DNA of 53,557 bases from a bacterium (GTDB taxonomy: Bacteria; Patescibacteriota; Minisyncoccia; Phycocordibacterales; UBA12079). The stretch covers positions 1 to 53,557 of the forward strand of contig DAOWHH010000003.1 of assembly GCA_030641525.1 (NCBI GenBank), in the 5' to 3' direction. Below, piece after piece: positions 7,972 through 18,300 of this stretch. The notes beneath the pieces were generated by a model. That model did not search any database, was not told the origin of the DNA, and was given only the letters and a program-made list of their open reading frames with translations. The stretch's first letter is position 1; every line of letters begins with the position of its first letter. Position numbers and translations under genes: made by a program.

Positions 7972-7999
7972 TTGATTTTTAGTTTATATTTGGTATAAT
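7972..7999 (+). promoter_or_regulatory. rpmE promoter, predicted (near-)leaderless
   Basis: TTGATT (7972-7977) and TATAAT (7994-7999) are 16 bp apart. The -10 ends 8 nt before the rpmE ATG at 8008. No Shine-Dalgarno site is visible. Confidence 0.6.
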
Positions 8000-8007
8000 A
8001 AACCACG

Positions 8008-8217
8008 ATGAAAATTGATACACATCCAGAATATTTTCCAAAAGCAAAAGTAAAATGTGCTTGTGGTAGTGAATTTGAAGTAGGTTCAACTCTAAAAGAA
8101 ATAGAGGTGGAGATTTGTGGTGAATGTCATCCTTTTTATACAGGTAACGAAAAGATAATTGATACAGCAGGAAGAGTAGAAAAATTCAAAACTAGAATGA
8201 AGGCGAAGAAGAAATAA
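8008..8217 (+). CDS. rpmE: Large ribosomal subunit protein bL31, zinc-binding form
   Basis: bL31 bridges the 50S and 30S subunits near the central protuberance. The 69-residue product has the usual length and keeps all four zinc-site positions (Cys17, Cys19, Cys37, Cys40), so it is the Zn-containing C+ form. [20 protein letters not shown] matches the family start. The adjacent prfA is a common neighbour of rpmE. Two palindromes (families C and B) separate them. Confidence 0.95.
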   Translation: MKIDTHPEYFPKAKVKCACGSEFEVGSTLKEIEVEICGECHPFYTGNEKIIDTAGRVEKFKTRMKAKKK

Positions 8218-8227
8218 ATAGTCATTT

Positions 8228-8250
8228 ACTTGGTCCTCCAAGGTCCAAGT
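8228..8250. repeat. Palindrome family C (ACTTGG), copy 2
   Basis: Same element as at 5456-5478 with one substitution (GGTCC for GGACC). It lies 11 nt after the rpmE stop. Confidence 0.7.
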
Positions 8251-8261
8251 AAAATATCCTT

Positions 8262-8308
8262 AAAAATCAGCTATCCGATAGCCACTGGCTATCGGATAGC
8301 TGATTTTT
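8262..8308. terminator. Palindrome family B, copy 2
   Basis: Arms 8262-8283 and 8287-8308 pair perfectly around a 3-nt loop, with the same GCTATCCGATAGCC core as at 6951-7027. T-runs follow. It probably terminates rpmE. Confidence 0.8.
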
Positions 8309-8357
8309 TTAAATATTTTTCTTGATTATAAGAAATAATTAGGATATTCTTATTGCA

Positions 8358-9359
8358 GTGATAGAAAAACAAAAAAAAGAAAATTTAGAAAAAGAGAATC
8401 AAAATATTGATGAGAAAGTTTTTAATTTGGAAGGATATAAACTAAATCCAAAAACATCTTTTTTAGCTCAAGAGTATGAAAAGATTTCTCATAAAGAAAA
8501 CCAAACGAGAAAGATGTTTGAAAAAGATCCGACTTTGAAAGATTTAGCTAATGAAGAATTGGTTGATTTTGAGTCTCGTAAAAAATCTATCATAGAACAA
8601 ATTAAAGAAATAATTGAATTAACCAAGGAAGAAGAAAAATTTCCTAACGAAATTATTTTAGAAATACGAGCAGGAGCAGGTGGAGACGAAGCATCTTTAT
8701 TTGCTTATAATTTATCTGAAATGTATGAAAGATATGCTGAAAACCAAAATTGGACTTTTAAAAGATTAGATATTTCCCTTAGTTCATCTGGAGGTTATAA
8801 AGAAGCTAGTTTTGAAATAAAAGGTAAAGATGTTTATAAAAAACTTCGTTTTGAAACAGGAGTACACAGAGTTCAGAGAATACCATCAACAGAAAAAATG
8901 GGTAGAGTTCATACTTCAACTGCTTCGGTAGCTATTATGCCTATAAAAAAACATTCTGAAATAATTCTTAGTCCTGATGATTATGAAATGGAATTTTCTA
9001 GGTCTAGTGGAGCTGGTGGTCAGAATGTAAATAAAGTTGAAACAGCAGTAAGGATTGTACATAAAAAAACAGGGATAGATGCTCGTTGTACTGCAGAAAG
9101 AAGTCAGGCAAAAAATCGTGAAAAAGCGATGTCTATTCTTATTGCTAAATTACAACAAAAAAAAGATGAAGAAGAAGCATCAAAATATTCTTCAGAAAGA
9201 TCTTCTCAAATAGGAACTGCTGATCGTTCAGAAAAAATTAGAACTTATAATTATTTGCAAGATCGTATTACAGATCATCGTATTAAAAAATCTTGGCATA
9301 ATATTGAGAAGATATTAGCAGGAGGACTTGATCCTATTATAGAAAACTTTGAAGAATAA
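8358..9359 (+). CDS. prfA: Peptide chain release factor 1
   Basis: RF1 recognises UAA and UAG stops and triggers peptide release. The 333-residue protein has the GGQ catalytic motif at about 220-222 (SGAGGQNVNKVETAVR), the RF1-type RVQRIPSTEKMGRVHTS block, and the GAGGDEASLFA domain-2 segment. It is about 27 residues shorter than E. coli RF1 because the N-terminal coiled coil is trimmed, which is usual for compact genomes. I read the start as GTG at 8358; no upstream ATG is in frame nearby and no Shine-Dalgarno site decides the choice. The gene ends directly at a family B hairpin. Confidence 0.93.
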   Translation: MIEKQKKENLEKENQNIDEKVFNLEGYKLNPKTSFLAQEYEKISHKENQTRKMFEKDPTLKDLANEELVDFESRKKSIIEQIKEIIELTKEEEKFPNEIILEIRAGAGGDEASLFAYNLSEMYERYAENQNWTFKRLDISLSSSGGYKEASFEIKGKDVYKKLRFETGVHRVQRIPSTEKMGRVHTSTASVAIMPIKKHSEIILSPDDYEMEFSRSSGAGGQNVNKVETAVRIVHKKTGIDARCTAERSQAKNREKAMSILIAKLQQKKDEEEASKYSSERSSQIGTADRSEKIRTYNYLQDRITDHRIKKSWHNIEKILAGGLDPIIENFEE

Positions 9360-9406
9360 ATTGTCGGCTATACGATAGCCTATGACTATCGTATAGCCGA
9401 CAATTT
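9358..9406. terminator. Palindrome family B, divergent copy 3
   Basis: Arms of 21 bp (9358-9378 and 9386-9406) pair perfectly around a 7-nt loop. The core is GGCTATACGATAG rather than GGCTATCCGATAG, with the matching change in the other arm. It begins within the prfA stop codon and ends in T residues. Confidence 0.75.
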
Positions 9407-9461
9407 ACTCTATTTATTAGAAATAAAGTTTTGTAATTTAAAAATATTTGTTAGAATATAG

Positions 9462-9467
9462 TATAAT
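9462..9467 (+). promoter_or_regulatory. ftsE -10 box, predicted leaderless
   Basis: TATAAT ends 9 nt before the ftsE ATG at 9477. No convincing -35 or Shine-Dalgarno site is visible. Confidence 0.5.
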
Positions 9468-9476
9468 ATAAAATAT

Positions 9477-10157
9477 ATGATTTACTTTGATAAAGTGACA
9501 AAGATATATCAGGACGGTATGAAGGTAATTGATGATGTGAGTTTATCTATTGAACCAGAAGAATTTATTTCCATAGTTGGTCATTCTGGAGCTGGTAAAA
9601 CAACATTATTAAAAATGTTATTAGCTGAAGAAAGTCCATCAGATGGGTTTATTTTTTTTGAATCACAAGATATAAATAAAATAAAAGAAAATAAAATTTA
9701 TAAACATCGCCAAAAGATAGGAGTTGTTTTTCAAGATTTTCGTCTTTTATCAAACCGTACAGTTTATGAAAATATTGCTTTTGCAATGGAAGCTGCTGGA
9801 AAAACTAATGATGAAATCATTTCTGATGTTCCTTATGTATTAAAATTAGTTGGTTTGGAGGGAAAGACTCAAAATTTTCCTCAAGAACTTTCTGGTGGAG
9901 AACAACAAAGGGTTGCTATTGCTCGAGCCATAGTTAATCAACCTGATGTATTAATAGCTGATGAACCTACTGGTAATTTAGATCCAAATAATGCAAAAGA
10001 TATAATTGACATTTTACAAAAGGTAAATGAATTAGGTACAACTGTCATTTTAACTACTCATAATAAAAGTATTATAGAAAATTTAGGAAAAAAAAGAGTA
10101 GTGACAATGGAAAATGGTAAAATAATTCGTGATAAAAGTGGTGGATACATTTTATAA
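9477..10157 (+). CDS. ftsE: Cell-division ATP-binding protein FtsE
   Basis: FtsE is the ATPase of the FtsEX complex, which couples ATP hydrolysis at the septum to activation of wall hydrolases. The 226-residue protein has Walker A GHSGAGKTT (about residues 35-43), the Q-loop VVFQDFRLL, the ABC signature LSGGEQQR, Walker B VLIADEPTGNLD and an H-loop TTHN. The FQDFRLL context and the ftsX gene just downstream separate it from other small ABC ATPases. Its partner substrate may be the coiled-coil transglycosylase at 5560-6951 (inference). Confidence 0.95.
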   Translation: MIYFDKVTKIYQDGMKVIDDVSLSIEPEEFISIVGHSGAGKTTLLKMLLAEESPSDGFIFFESQDINKIKENKIYKHRQKIGVVFQDFRLLSNRTVYENIAFAMEAAGKTNDEIISDVPYVLKLVGLEGKTQNFPQELSGGEQQRVAIARAIVNQPDVLIADEPTGNLDPNNAKDIIDILQKVNELGTTVILTTHNKSIIENLGKKRVVTMENGKIIRDKSGGYIL

Positions 10158-10176
10158 AATTCACCTAAGGTGAATT
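10158..10176. repeat. Perfect 19-nt palindrome between ftsE and ftsX
   Basis: AATTCACC and GGTGAATT flank TAA immediately after the ftsE stop. It is the same word family as the repeats between secF and fba. It is followed by reiterated AACTTTATAAACTT-like words (10210-10258) that also occur before rplY. Confidence 0.6.
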
Positions 10177-10269
10177 GGGAATTTAAATATTATTATCAGG
10201 GTTAATTAAAACTTTATAAATTCTAACTTTACAAACTTTAAGAACTTTATAAACTTTTAACTCAATTAT

Positions 10270-11193
10270 ATGTTAATTGTAAATATAAAAAGAATAATAA
10301 AAACTGGTTTCATTAATTTTTTTCGCAATAGTACAGTATCTATATCAGCTATTTTTGTTATGATGACAACTTTATCTGTTGTGATCTTTCTTCTGCTTAG
10401 TAATGTTTTATTTAATTCTGCTATTGAGCAAATAAAAAATAAAATAGATATAAATGTTTATATAAAAACTTCTGTTAGTCCTGATGAAATTTTAATATTG
10501 AAAGATTCTTTAGAGCTTTTACCACAAGTTGAAGATATTGAATATATTTCCCGTGAACAAGTTCTTGTAAATTTTAGAGAACGACATAGAGATGATAATC
10601 TTACTCTTCAAGCGTTAGATGAATTAGAAGAAAATCCTTTAGGGGCTGTTTTGAATATTAAGGCAAAAGAAATTAATCAATACGAAGGTATTGCTGACTT
10701 TTTGGAGTCTGAAACAGCCTTATCTATAGAAAGCGAAAAGATAATTGAAAAAGTTAATTACCATAATAATAAAATTGCTATCGATAAATTATATAAAATT
10801 ACAAATGCTGTGGAAAGTTTTGGTTTTTCAACAACAATAATACTTATTATTATCACTATTTTAATCACTTTTAACACTATTCGTTTAACTATTTTTATTT
10901 CACGAAAAGAAATAAAAGTAATGAAATTAGTTGGAGCAAATAATAATTTTATTAGAGGATCTTTTGTTTTTGAAGGTATTATATATGGTGTTATTTCAGC
11001 TACTATAGCCTCAATAATTTTTTACCCTATTCTTTTTTGGATAAATCCATTTATAGAAAATATGTTTTTTCTAGATTTACTTGCTTATTATTCATCTCAT
11101 TTTTTCCAAATTTTATTCATCACCTTATTTATGGGAATGAGTTTGGGTATAATTTCTAGTTTATTGGCTGTACGAACATATTTGAAGAAGTAG
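10270..11193 (+). CDS. ftsX: Cell-division protein FtsX
   Basis: FtsX is the membrane subunit of FtsEX. The 307-residue protein has one N-terminal helix (about residues 20-45), an extracellular domain (about 50-170) with the conserved VxVYIKTSVSPDEI and EYISREQVL blocks, and three C-terminal helices (about 185-300) with VMKLVGANNNFIRGSFVFEG between them. This is the standard four-helix topology and length. It follows ftsE after 112 nt of repeat-bearing DNA and probably shares its transcript. Confidence 0.93.
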   Translation: MLIVNIKRIIKTGFINFFRNSTVSISAIFVMMTTLSVVIFLLLSNVLFNSAIEQIKNKIDINVYIKTSVSPDEILILKDSLELLPQVEDIEYISREQVLVNFRERHRDDNLTLQALDELEENPLGAVLNIKAKEINQYEGIADFLESETALSIESEKIIEKVNYHNNKIAIDKLYKITNAVESFGFSTTIILIIITILITFNTIRLTIFISRKEIKVMKLVGANNNFIRGSFVFEGIIYGVISATIASIIFYPILFWINPFIENMFFLDLLAYYSSHFFQILFITLFMGMSLGIISSLLAVRTYLKK

Positions 11194-11250
11194 TTGATAT
11201 TTATTAATTTTTAATCCTCTTTTTTATCCACAACATTTTTGTTGTTTATA

Positions 11251-11279
11251 TTGACAAAAACAACCAGTTGCTATACTAT
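11251..11279 (+). promoter_or_regulatory. Consensus promoter with no ORF behind it
   Basis: TTGACA (11251-11256) and TACTAT (11274-11279) are 17 bp apart. An overlapping TATAAT is at 11277-11282. Only a hairpin and a terminator follow before the antisense NYN gene. Confidence 0.6.
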
Positions 11280-11286
11280 AATGACA

Positions 11287-11350
11287 TACCTTGCTCGAGG
11301 TTAATTCGAGTTTACTATCCGCAAAACCTAGCTTTCGCTAGGTTTTTGCT
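11287..11350 (+). ncRNA. Candidate ~60-nt small RNA ending in a terminator hairpin
   Basis: Downstream of a consensus promoter the sequence can form a small stem (CTCGA/TCGAG, 11292-11308) and then a strong terminator: AAAACCTAGC pairs with GCTAGGTTTT around TTTC (11323-11346), followed by a T-rich tail. No ORF fits. The RNA would overlap the 3' end of the convergent NYN gene, whose UAG stop lies in the terminator stem, so it could act antisense. Alternatively this is just the ftsX 3'UTR and terminator. Confidence 0.4.
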
Positions 11351-11999
11351 TTTTTACAAAAGCAATATCTTTCTTTATATCTTGAGCGTTTATTATCTTA
11401 TCTACTGATTCTCTTAATTCTTTTGTTATATGTCCTCCTTTTATTAAAATTATTTTCTTACCCTGACTTTTTAAAAATTTATTTAAATAAATAAAATCAG
11501 CATCTCCTGAAAATAAACAACAAGTATCATATTTTTCTAATAATTTTATAGTATCAACTGCAATTTCAACATCAAAATTACATTTTGGAAGTAAAACATA
11601 TTCACCGTCTTTATCATTAAAAATACTTCTTGTATTAACATCTCTTTCTTCTTCTTTTAGATGATGATGAACCCATTGTATTTTTTTAGTAAAATTTCTT
11701 CTTTTACCAAAAATCTCTTTTGATTTATATAAAAAACCTAATGAACTTGGTTTTTTATGATTATGCCCATAATAAAATCTAGTATCTTTAGAAAAAATAT
11801 CAGCAAAATCTTTTAACATTTTCAAATCTATTGAAATTGTTTCATCTTCGGCTATTTTTTCTTTTTCCAATCCTTGAGTGTCTTCACTAAACCAATTATT
11901 TACATTACCAAAATCAATAAAAGAAAAGATTTTTCCAAATTCTTTATTAATTCCTAATCGTTCTTTGATGACTTGTTTTTTTAATTCTTCTATATCCAT
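11328..11999 (-). CDS. NYN-domain (LabA/DUF88-like) putative ribonuclease
   Basis: The 223-residue protein has a PIN-like NYN fold: FIDFGNVNNW (Asp29, Asn32) at the first strand, a KCNFDVEIAVDTIKLL block (about 140-155) and LFSGDADFIYL (about 164-174), giving the acidic residues expected to bind Mg2+. IILIKGG then follows. NYN proteins are usually RNA-cleaving enzymes; the substrate is unknown. A Cys-Cys pair precedes the last motif. The gene is single and convergent with ftsX. Its last codons and stop are part of a terminator-like hairpin shared with the other strand. Fold is well supported, function is not. Confidence 0.8.
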   Translation of the reverse strand: MDIEELKKQVIKERLGINKEFGKIFSFIDFGNVNNWFSEDTQGLEKEKIAEDETISIDLKMLKDFADIFSKDTRFYYGHNHKKPSSLGFLYKSKEIFGKRRNFTKKIQWVHHHLKEEERDVNTRSIFNDKDGEYVLLPKCNFDVEIAVDTIKLLEKYDTCCLFSGDADFIYLNKFLKSQGKKIILIKGGHITKELRESVDKIINAQDIKKDIAFVKKQKPSES

Positions 12000-12352
12000 A
12001 ATATTTTTTAACTAATTATCTCTATTCTATCATAAATTCACCTTTGATAAATCTGGTATTTAAGGAAAAGGCGACCGCAAAACGGCCGCTTTTCAACTTC
12101 TCTCTTTCTTCAAAATTATTTTTATAAACAACTTTTCTAGAAATCTAATTATCTTTCAACTTCCCTTTTTGGACTGTTTATTCTCCCTTTAAGAGAGTTG
12201 ATTTATAAAAATAATTTTCTCTTTTTTATCCCCATAATTTAAGTTTTTTGGGAATTTTTTTTGGTGTTCTGCGATATAATAATTAATGTGAGATGTGTCT
12301 ATAAAAGGCAACATTTTTGGTGTTTTTTAATACCATGTAATTTTTGTTTGTG
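12000..12352. other. Divergent intergenic region before the giant gene
   Basis: No gene is visible. There is an imperfect GC-rich hairpin at 12066-12093 (GGCGACCG/CGGCCGC flanked by A-run and T-run) and a perfect 17-bp inverted repeat AAAATTATTTTTATAAA (12112-12128) with its complement at 12202-12218, enclosing a 73-nt loop. TATAAT at 12275-12280 is a likely -10 for the giant gene, giving a leader of about 65 nt. The -35 (TTGGGA at 12248) is poorly spaced. Confidence 0.5.
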
Positions 12353-15300
12353 ATGTTTAAAAATCTACTTAGAACAAAAAAAATAACAACCTTATCTAAT
12401 CAGCAGGTAGGTAGAAAAACGACAAAATATTTTTGGCTATCGGATAGCCAGTGGCTATCCGATAGCCAACAAAAATATTTTGTCGTTTTTTTGATAATGA
12501 TATTTTCTGTTTTATCTCCTTTAAATTTTATCTATTCAGCCTTTAATCCTGAAATTAATTATCAAGGAAAATTAACTGATTCGGCCAATGTAGCCGTAGC
12601 AGATGGTGATTATAATTTAGAATTTAAACTTTATACAATTTCTAGTGGGGGGTCAGCTATATGGACTGAAAGTCTTATTGATACAGATAAGGTGACTGTG
12701 ACGAATGGACTTTTTAGTGTTCTTCTTGGAAATGTGACAGCAATTTCTGGAGTAGATTTTAGTCAGGATCTTTATTTGGGAGTTAATGTTGGAGGAACTG
12801 GTTCTCCTGTTTGGGATGGAGAAATGGTTCCACGAAAACAAATTGCTTCTGTTCCTTCTTCTTTTGAAGCTGATAAATTAGATGGATTAGATTCTACCCA
12901 ATTTCTTCGTTCGGATACAACAAATATTATTGGAGGTAATTTTGATATGGGTGGTTTTAATTTAACTAATGGAGGAACAGCTACTTTCGCAAATTTTATT
13001 GCTACTTCAACGACTGCATCTTCAATTTTTCCTTTGGCTTCTACCACTCAATTAACAGTTTCTAATGATACTTGGTTAGCAGTAGATGGAGGAAATGTAG
13101 GAATTGGGACGGATAGTCCTTCGGTGGAACTAGATGTTGTAGGAGACATAAATGCAACAGGAAGTATTTATTTAGATACTGGTAATCTAGGAGTTGGTAT
13201 TGTAAGCACAACATATAAAGCACAAATGCATGAACAAAGTGGAGCTGGCTCAATATTACAATTTACTAATACAGATTCTGGTACTACTGATGTTGATGGT
13301 AGTTATGTAGGAATAGCTGGGAGTGAATCTTTAGGAATTTGGCAATATGAAAATGATTATATGTACTTTGGAACAAATAATGATGAAGTAGCAAGATTTC
13401 ACGCTTCTGGAGGTTTTTCTTTTGGTGATAATTATGTTTCAACTGATCCGGGGGTAGATAATATGATTATTGAGGGGAATGTAGGGATTGGGACGAGTAG
13501 TCCATTATCAATGTTATCAGTTAGATCTACAGGAACAACTGACCTCCTAAACCTTACCGAAACAGACGGAGAGGAAGTCTTCACAGTTTTGGAGAATGGG
13601 AATGTCGGTATTGGAACGGATAGTCCGGAGGAGGCTTTGGATGTTGTTGGTGGAGCTATTCGATTGGAAGCAAATCAATATTTAAAATGGGATTATAATT
13701 CAGCACAAGCAAATTCGAGAATTTGGGGGATACATACAGACCAGCAAGTATACGGAGATTTCGCTATTACGACAGCAGATGGGCAAGATGACAACTTTGA
13801 TTTAACTAGATTCTATATTGATTCTTCTGGTAATGTCGGTATTGGAACAGATAGTCCAAATACTCTTTTTGAGATAGCAAAAAACGATAGAGAGAATGGT
13901 GCAGTTATGAGAATCACAAATAGTGCTCAGAGTTCAGCTTGGACAACAGGGGATATTGTAGGTACTTTGGATTTTTATGCTTCCGATACCTCTGCCCCTG
14001 CTACAAGAGCTAAAGTAATAGCTATAGATACTTTTAACACAGCAGCTACAAACCCTTCAAACGTAGGTCTTGATTTCTATACCACAGATACGAATTCACT
14101 TAATTTTGCAATGAGAATTGATTCTTCTGGGAATGTAGGGATTGGGACGAGTAGTCCATCATCAATGTTATCAGTTAGATCTACAGGAACAACTGACCTC
14201 CTAAACCTTACCGAAACAGACGGAGAGGAAGTCTTCACAGTTTTGGAGAATGGAAATGTAGGAATTGGAAATACAGCACCAATATCTGAACTAGAAATTG
14301 GTTTGGATACAGGGGGACATTCAAATTTAATTACAATAGGAAAAGGATATGATGTTGAGAGTGGCATTCAATGGTCGAGAGCAGGGATTATTGATTCTCA
14401 AATAACGAATGATGCTTCAGAAAATATGATTTTTGCTACAGATATTAGCAATAGTATTGGTGGAGGTGATTTTAAATTTAGGAGTAATGGTGGAACTGAA
14501 TTAATGGTTATTGAAACAGGTGGTAATGTCGGAATTGGGACGGATAGTCCTGATGGTCCTTTTGAGGTTGTTGGTGTTGGTAATGCTACAACAGGAGAGT
14601 CAGTAAAATTTGCAACATCTGATTGGGATACTGGGACAAGTGCTGGTTCAGCTCTGCGTATAAACATGGGTGCTGATACTGGAAATACCTATTCCATTAT
14701 TCAGTCTGTAAGTGGTGGTAATTCATTAGTTGCTGATTTAGCTATTAATCCAACAGGTGGAAATGTAGGTATTGGGACGGATAGTCCAAGTGATGTTTTG
14801 CAAGTTAAAACTGGTACTGCTAAAGAAGGTATTAATATAAAAGGAATTGATATAACAAATAATAATCCACAAGGTGCTTTAAGTTTTTCAGACTCTAGCA
14901 ATGTTCCAGTTGCAAAAATTGTAGGATATAGGGGAAATACTTTTGATGACGGAGATATTGCATTTGAAGTTTCGCAAGGAGCTTCGTTTAGTGAAGCAAT
15001 GAGGATTGATCAAACAGGCAATGTAGGAATTGGGACGAGTAGTCCTAGTGTTAATCTACATGTGAATGATTCTTCAGATGCTTATATTAGAATAACTGGT
15101 GGTGACGCAGGAAAAGCAGTTTTACAATTAGGAGATCAAACTGATGGGAATGAAGCAAGAATTACATACACTGCTTCAGATAGGTCTTTAGGGTTATATA
15201 CTGCTGATACTGAAAGAATGAGAATTGATAAAAGTGGCAATGTAGGTATTGGGACGAGTAGTCCTGATGAATTATTGCATATTGAAACTTCTACAGATGC

Positions 15301-18300
15301 GGATTTAAGAATAGAATCAACAGGAGATAGTTATTATTCAAGAGTTTTATTTGGTGTTGAAAGTGGAAGTGATACATCAATGGGAACTTATGATGATAGT
15401 TATGCAGGAGTTTCTGAATATGCTGGAAAATTTGTAACTCAAACTTTTGAAAGACCTATCGTATTTGCTGCTTTTGGGACTACAGAAAATGACACAATTC
15501 AATTTTATACTGGGGGAAGAGATGCTGCAGATAAAAGAATGGTTATTGATGAAAATGGGAATGTTGGGATTGGAACAGATAGTCCAGGATATAAGTTATC
15601 GATAAACGGCTCAGGGTCAGTCCCTGTTTTATATTCTACAGGAGAGGTCACTGGTTCTGTAGCACAAATTCGTGGGTCTGGAACTGGTGGTAGTCAGTTG
15701 CAAATTACTGAGGCAGGACAAATAAGCTGGTTTATTGGAGTTGATGATGGGGAAACCACTCTTAAAATTAGAGATTCTGCTCAGGCTAATGCTCCTAATC
15801 TTGCTATAGATTCTTCTGGCAATGTAACTATCACAGGAACTATTTCTGAAGGAGGTTCTTTGTTGTCAGCTCTGTATGCTCCTTATGCGGAAAGAGGTTC
15901 TAATATTGATGGAGCAGGTTTGACTTGGGATGGTTCGGAATTGGATGTGGATGCTTTAGCAGTGAAGAGAATTCATTTGAAAAAATCAGCCGAAACAGAG
16001 AATTTAATAACTGCTCAAGTGATTGGTTGGGATGCACAAGAATATGTGGATTCTGATGTTTATACTCACAGCACTTCATCTAATAATGAAAGAGTGACTG
16101 TGCTTTCTGATGGTGTGTATAAAATAGAATCAAATGTAAATTATGTAAATACAGGTGCTGCTCGTGTGACAATGTATATGCAATTGAGAGTAAATGGTTC
16201 AAATGAATTAACCACAAGAGTAAAATCATATTCTCGTGGTTCTATTTATGGGGATAATAATTTAAAATTATCTACAATTGTTTCTCTTTCCGCTAATGAT
16301 TATGTTGATTTGTATGGAGGTTATGATGATGTAGATCAAACTACTGCTGTAAATACAACAGTAGGACAATCTGAATTTATTATTTCAAAGATTGGTACAG
16401 AGGCGATAGCAAATACTTGGAGACCGATTGATGACACTGCTGTTGATGGAGTGACGACTGAATCCATTAGTTCTAATTGGGCTTATGATCATTTGAATGA
16501 TACTACTGATCCTCATTTAATATCCAGTTTTACCTCTGGTAATTTGAATGTGGCTAGATTGCCGACTGGTGGAGCTTGGAATCTTACTTCTGATTTGAAT
16601 ATTGATAGTAATAAATTGGTTATTGATAATTCTTCTGGTTATGTCGGTATTGGGACGGATAGTCCTGGAAGTTTATTGCAATTAGTAGAGGCTGGGTCAG
16701 GAGTGCAAACTATGTTGGGGATACATGGTAGTACAGTAGGTGTTTTGGGCAATGGAGCTGAAATACATTTGTCGGCTGGTGTTACGACCCTGAGGGGGGC
16801 AAAAATAACCGCGATTAATACTGGAGGGTCAAGTAATGATCATGCTCTTACTTTTTCGACTTCTGCTAGTGCGTCAGTTCCGGCAGAAAGGATGAGGATA
16901 GATTCTTCTGGAAATGTAGGCATTGGAACGGATAGTCCTTCTAGTGATTTAGAAATAGAAGATACTTCAAACCCAACATTAAAATTGGATTTAGAAGCAA
17001 ACCCTGCTGATGGAGATAATATTTCAACCATTTATTTTGAAGCAGGGGGCTATCAGGCAGGAAGAATAAGGTCTGTGTCTGAATATGCTTGGCCTACTTC
17101 AAGAAGGGCTGGATTGGCTTTTGATGTTCTTGCTATGTCTGCAGAAGTTAATAACGCTATGTATATAAATTATTTGGGCAATGTAGGTATTGGTACAGAT
17201 AGTCCGACTGGTAAATTAGATATAGAGGATTTAACTGCTTCGGCTAATGTGGATATTGATATACGTTCAGCAGTTGATGGTAGTACAAGATTAAGATTTG
17301 GAGATGCTGATGATAATTATATTGGTGGAATAAATTATGATCATACTACTGATGATATGTTTTTCTTGGCAAATAATGCAAACAGAATGGTTATTGATTC
17401 TGGTGGAAATGTTGGAATTGGGACGGAGACTACTACTTTTGATGAAGGCGTAGGGAAAGTAGCAATTTTAGGTTCTAAATCTGGAAATAGTGGAGGATTA
17501 AATATAATAGATGATTCAGCTCAAGCAGTTGGAACAGGAGGACATATTGTTTTTGGGGGTAAGTACACAGATGGTGGGTCTTATGCATTAGGAGCTAAAA
17601 TTGAAGCAGAAAAAACTGTTTCTACTACTGAAAATTATGGTTTTGATTTAGCTTTTTATGCAAGAACACATGGCGCTAATTTAGATAATTCAGAAAAGAT
17701 GAGAATAACTTCTTCTGGCAATGTCGGAATTGGGACAAGTAGTCCATTATCAATGTTATCAGTTAGGTCTACAGGAACAACTGACCTCCTAAACCTTACC
17801 GAAACAGACGGAGAGGAAGTCTTCACAGTTTTGGAGAATGGAAATGTCGGTATTGGTACGGATAGTCCAGGGGCGAAGTTGGAAGTGGTAAATGGAACAG
17901 GAATAAAAATCACAAATTCAGCAGCAAGTTTATTATTTTTAAGAAGAACAAGTAGTTTAACTTCTGCTATGCACTTTGGAAATGATGATGATGATATTTA
18001 TCTTGGATTAGGAGGAGATGAGAAATTTCATATTGCAACAACAGATGATATACAAGCAAGTTCAATGTTTACAATACAACAAGATGGGAATGTCGGGATT
18101 GGGACGGATAGTCCAACAAGGAAATTATTTGTTGAATTTACAGATACTACTGATTATTCGTCAGGTGGGACTATTTTGGATGGTATTCTGATAGGTAATA
18201 CTCAGGCAAATACTGGAGGTGGTGGTGCTCTTACATTCCTAGGGGAAGCAGATGATACAGCACAAGCCGTTGCGACTATAACCGGGGTTGTAACTTCAGC

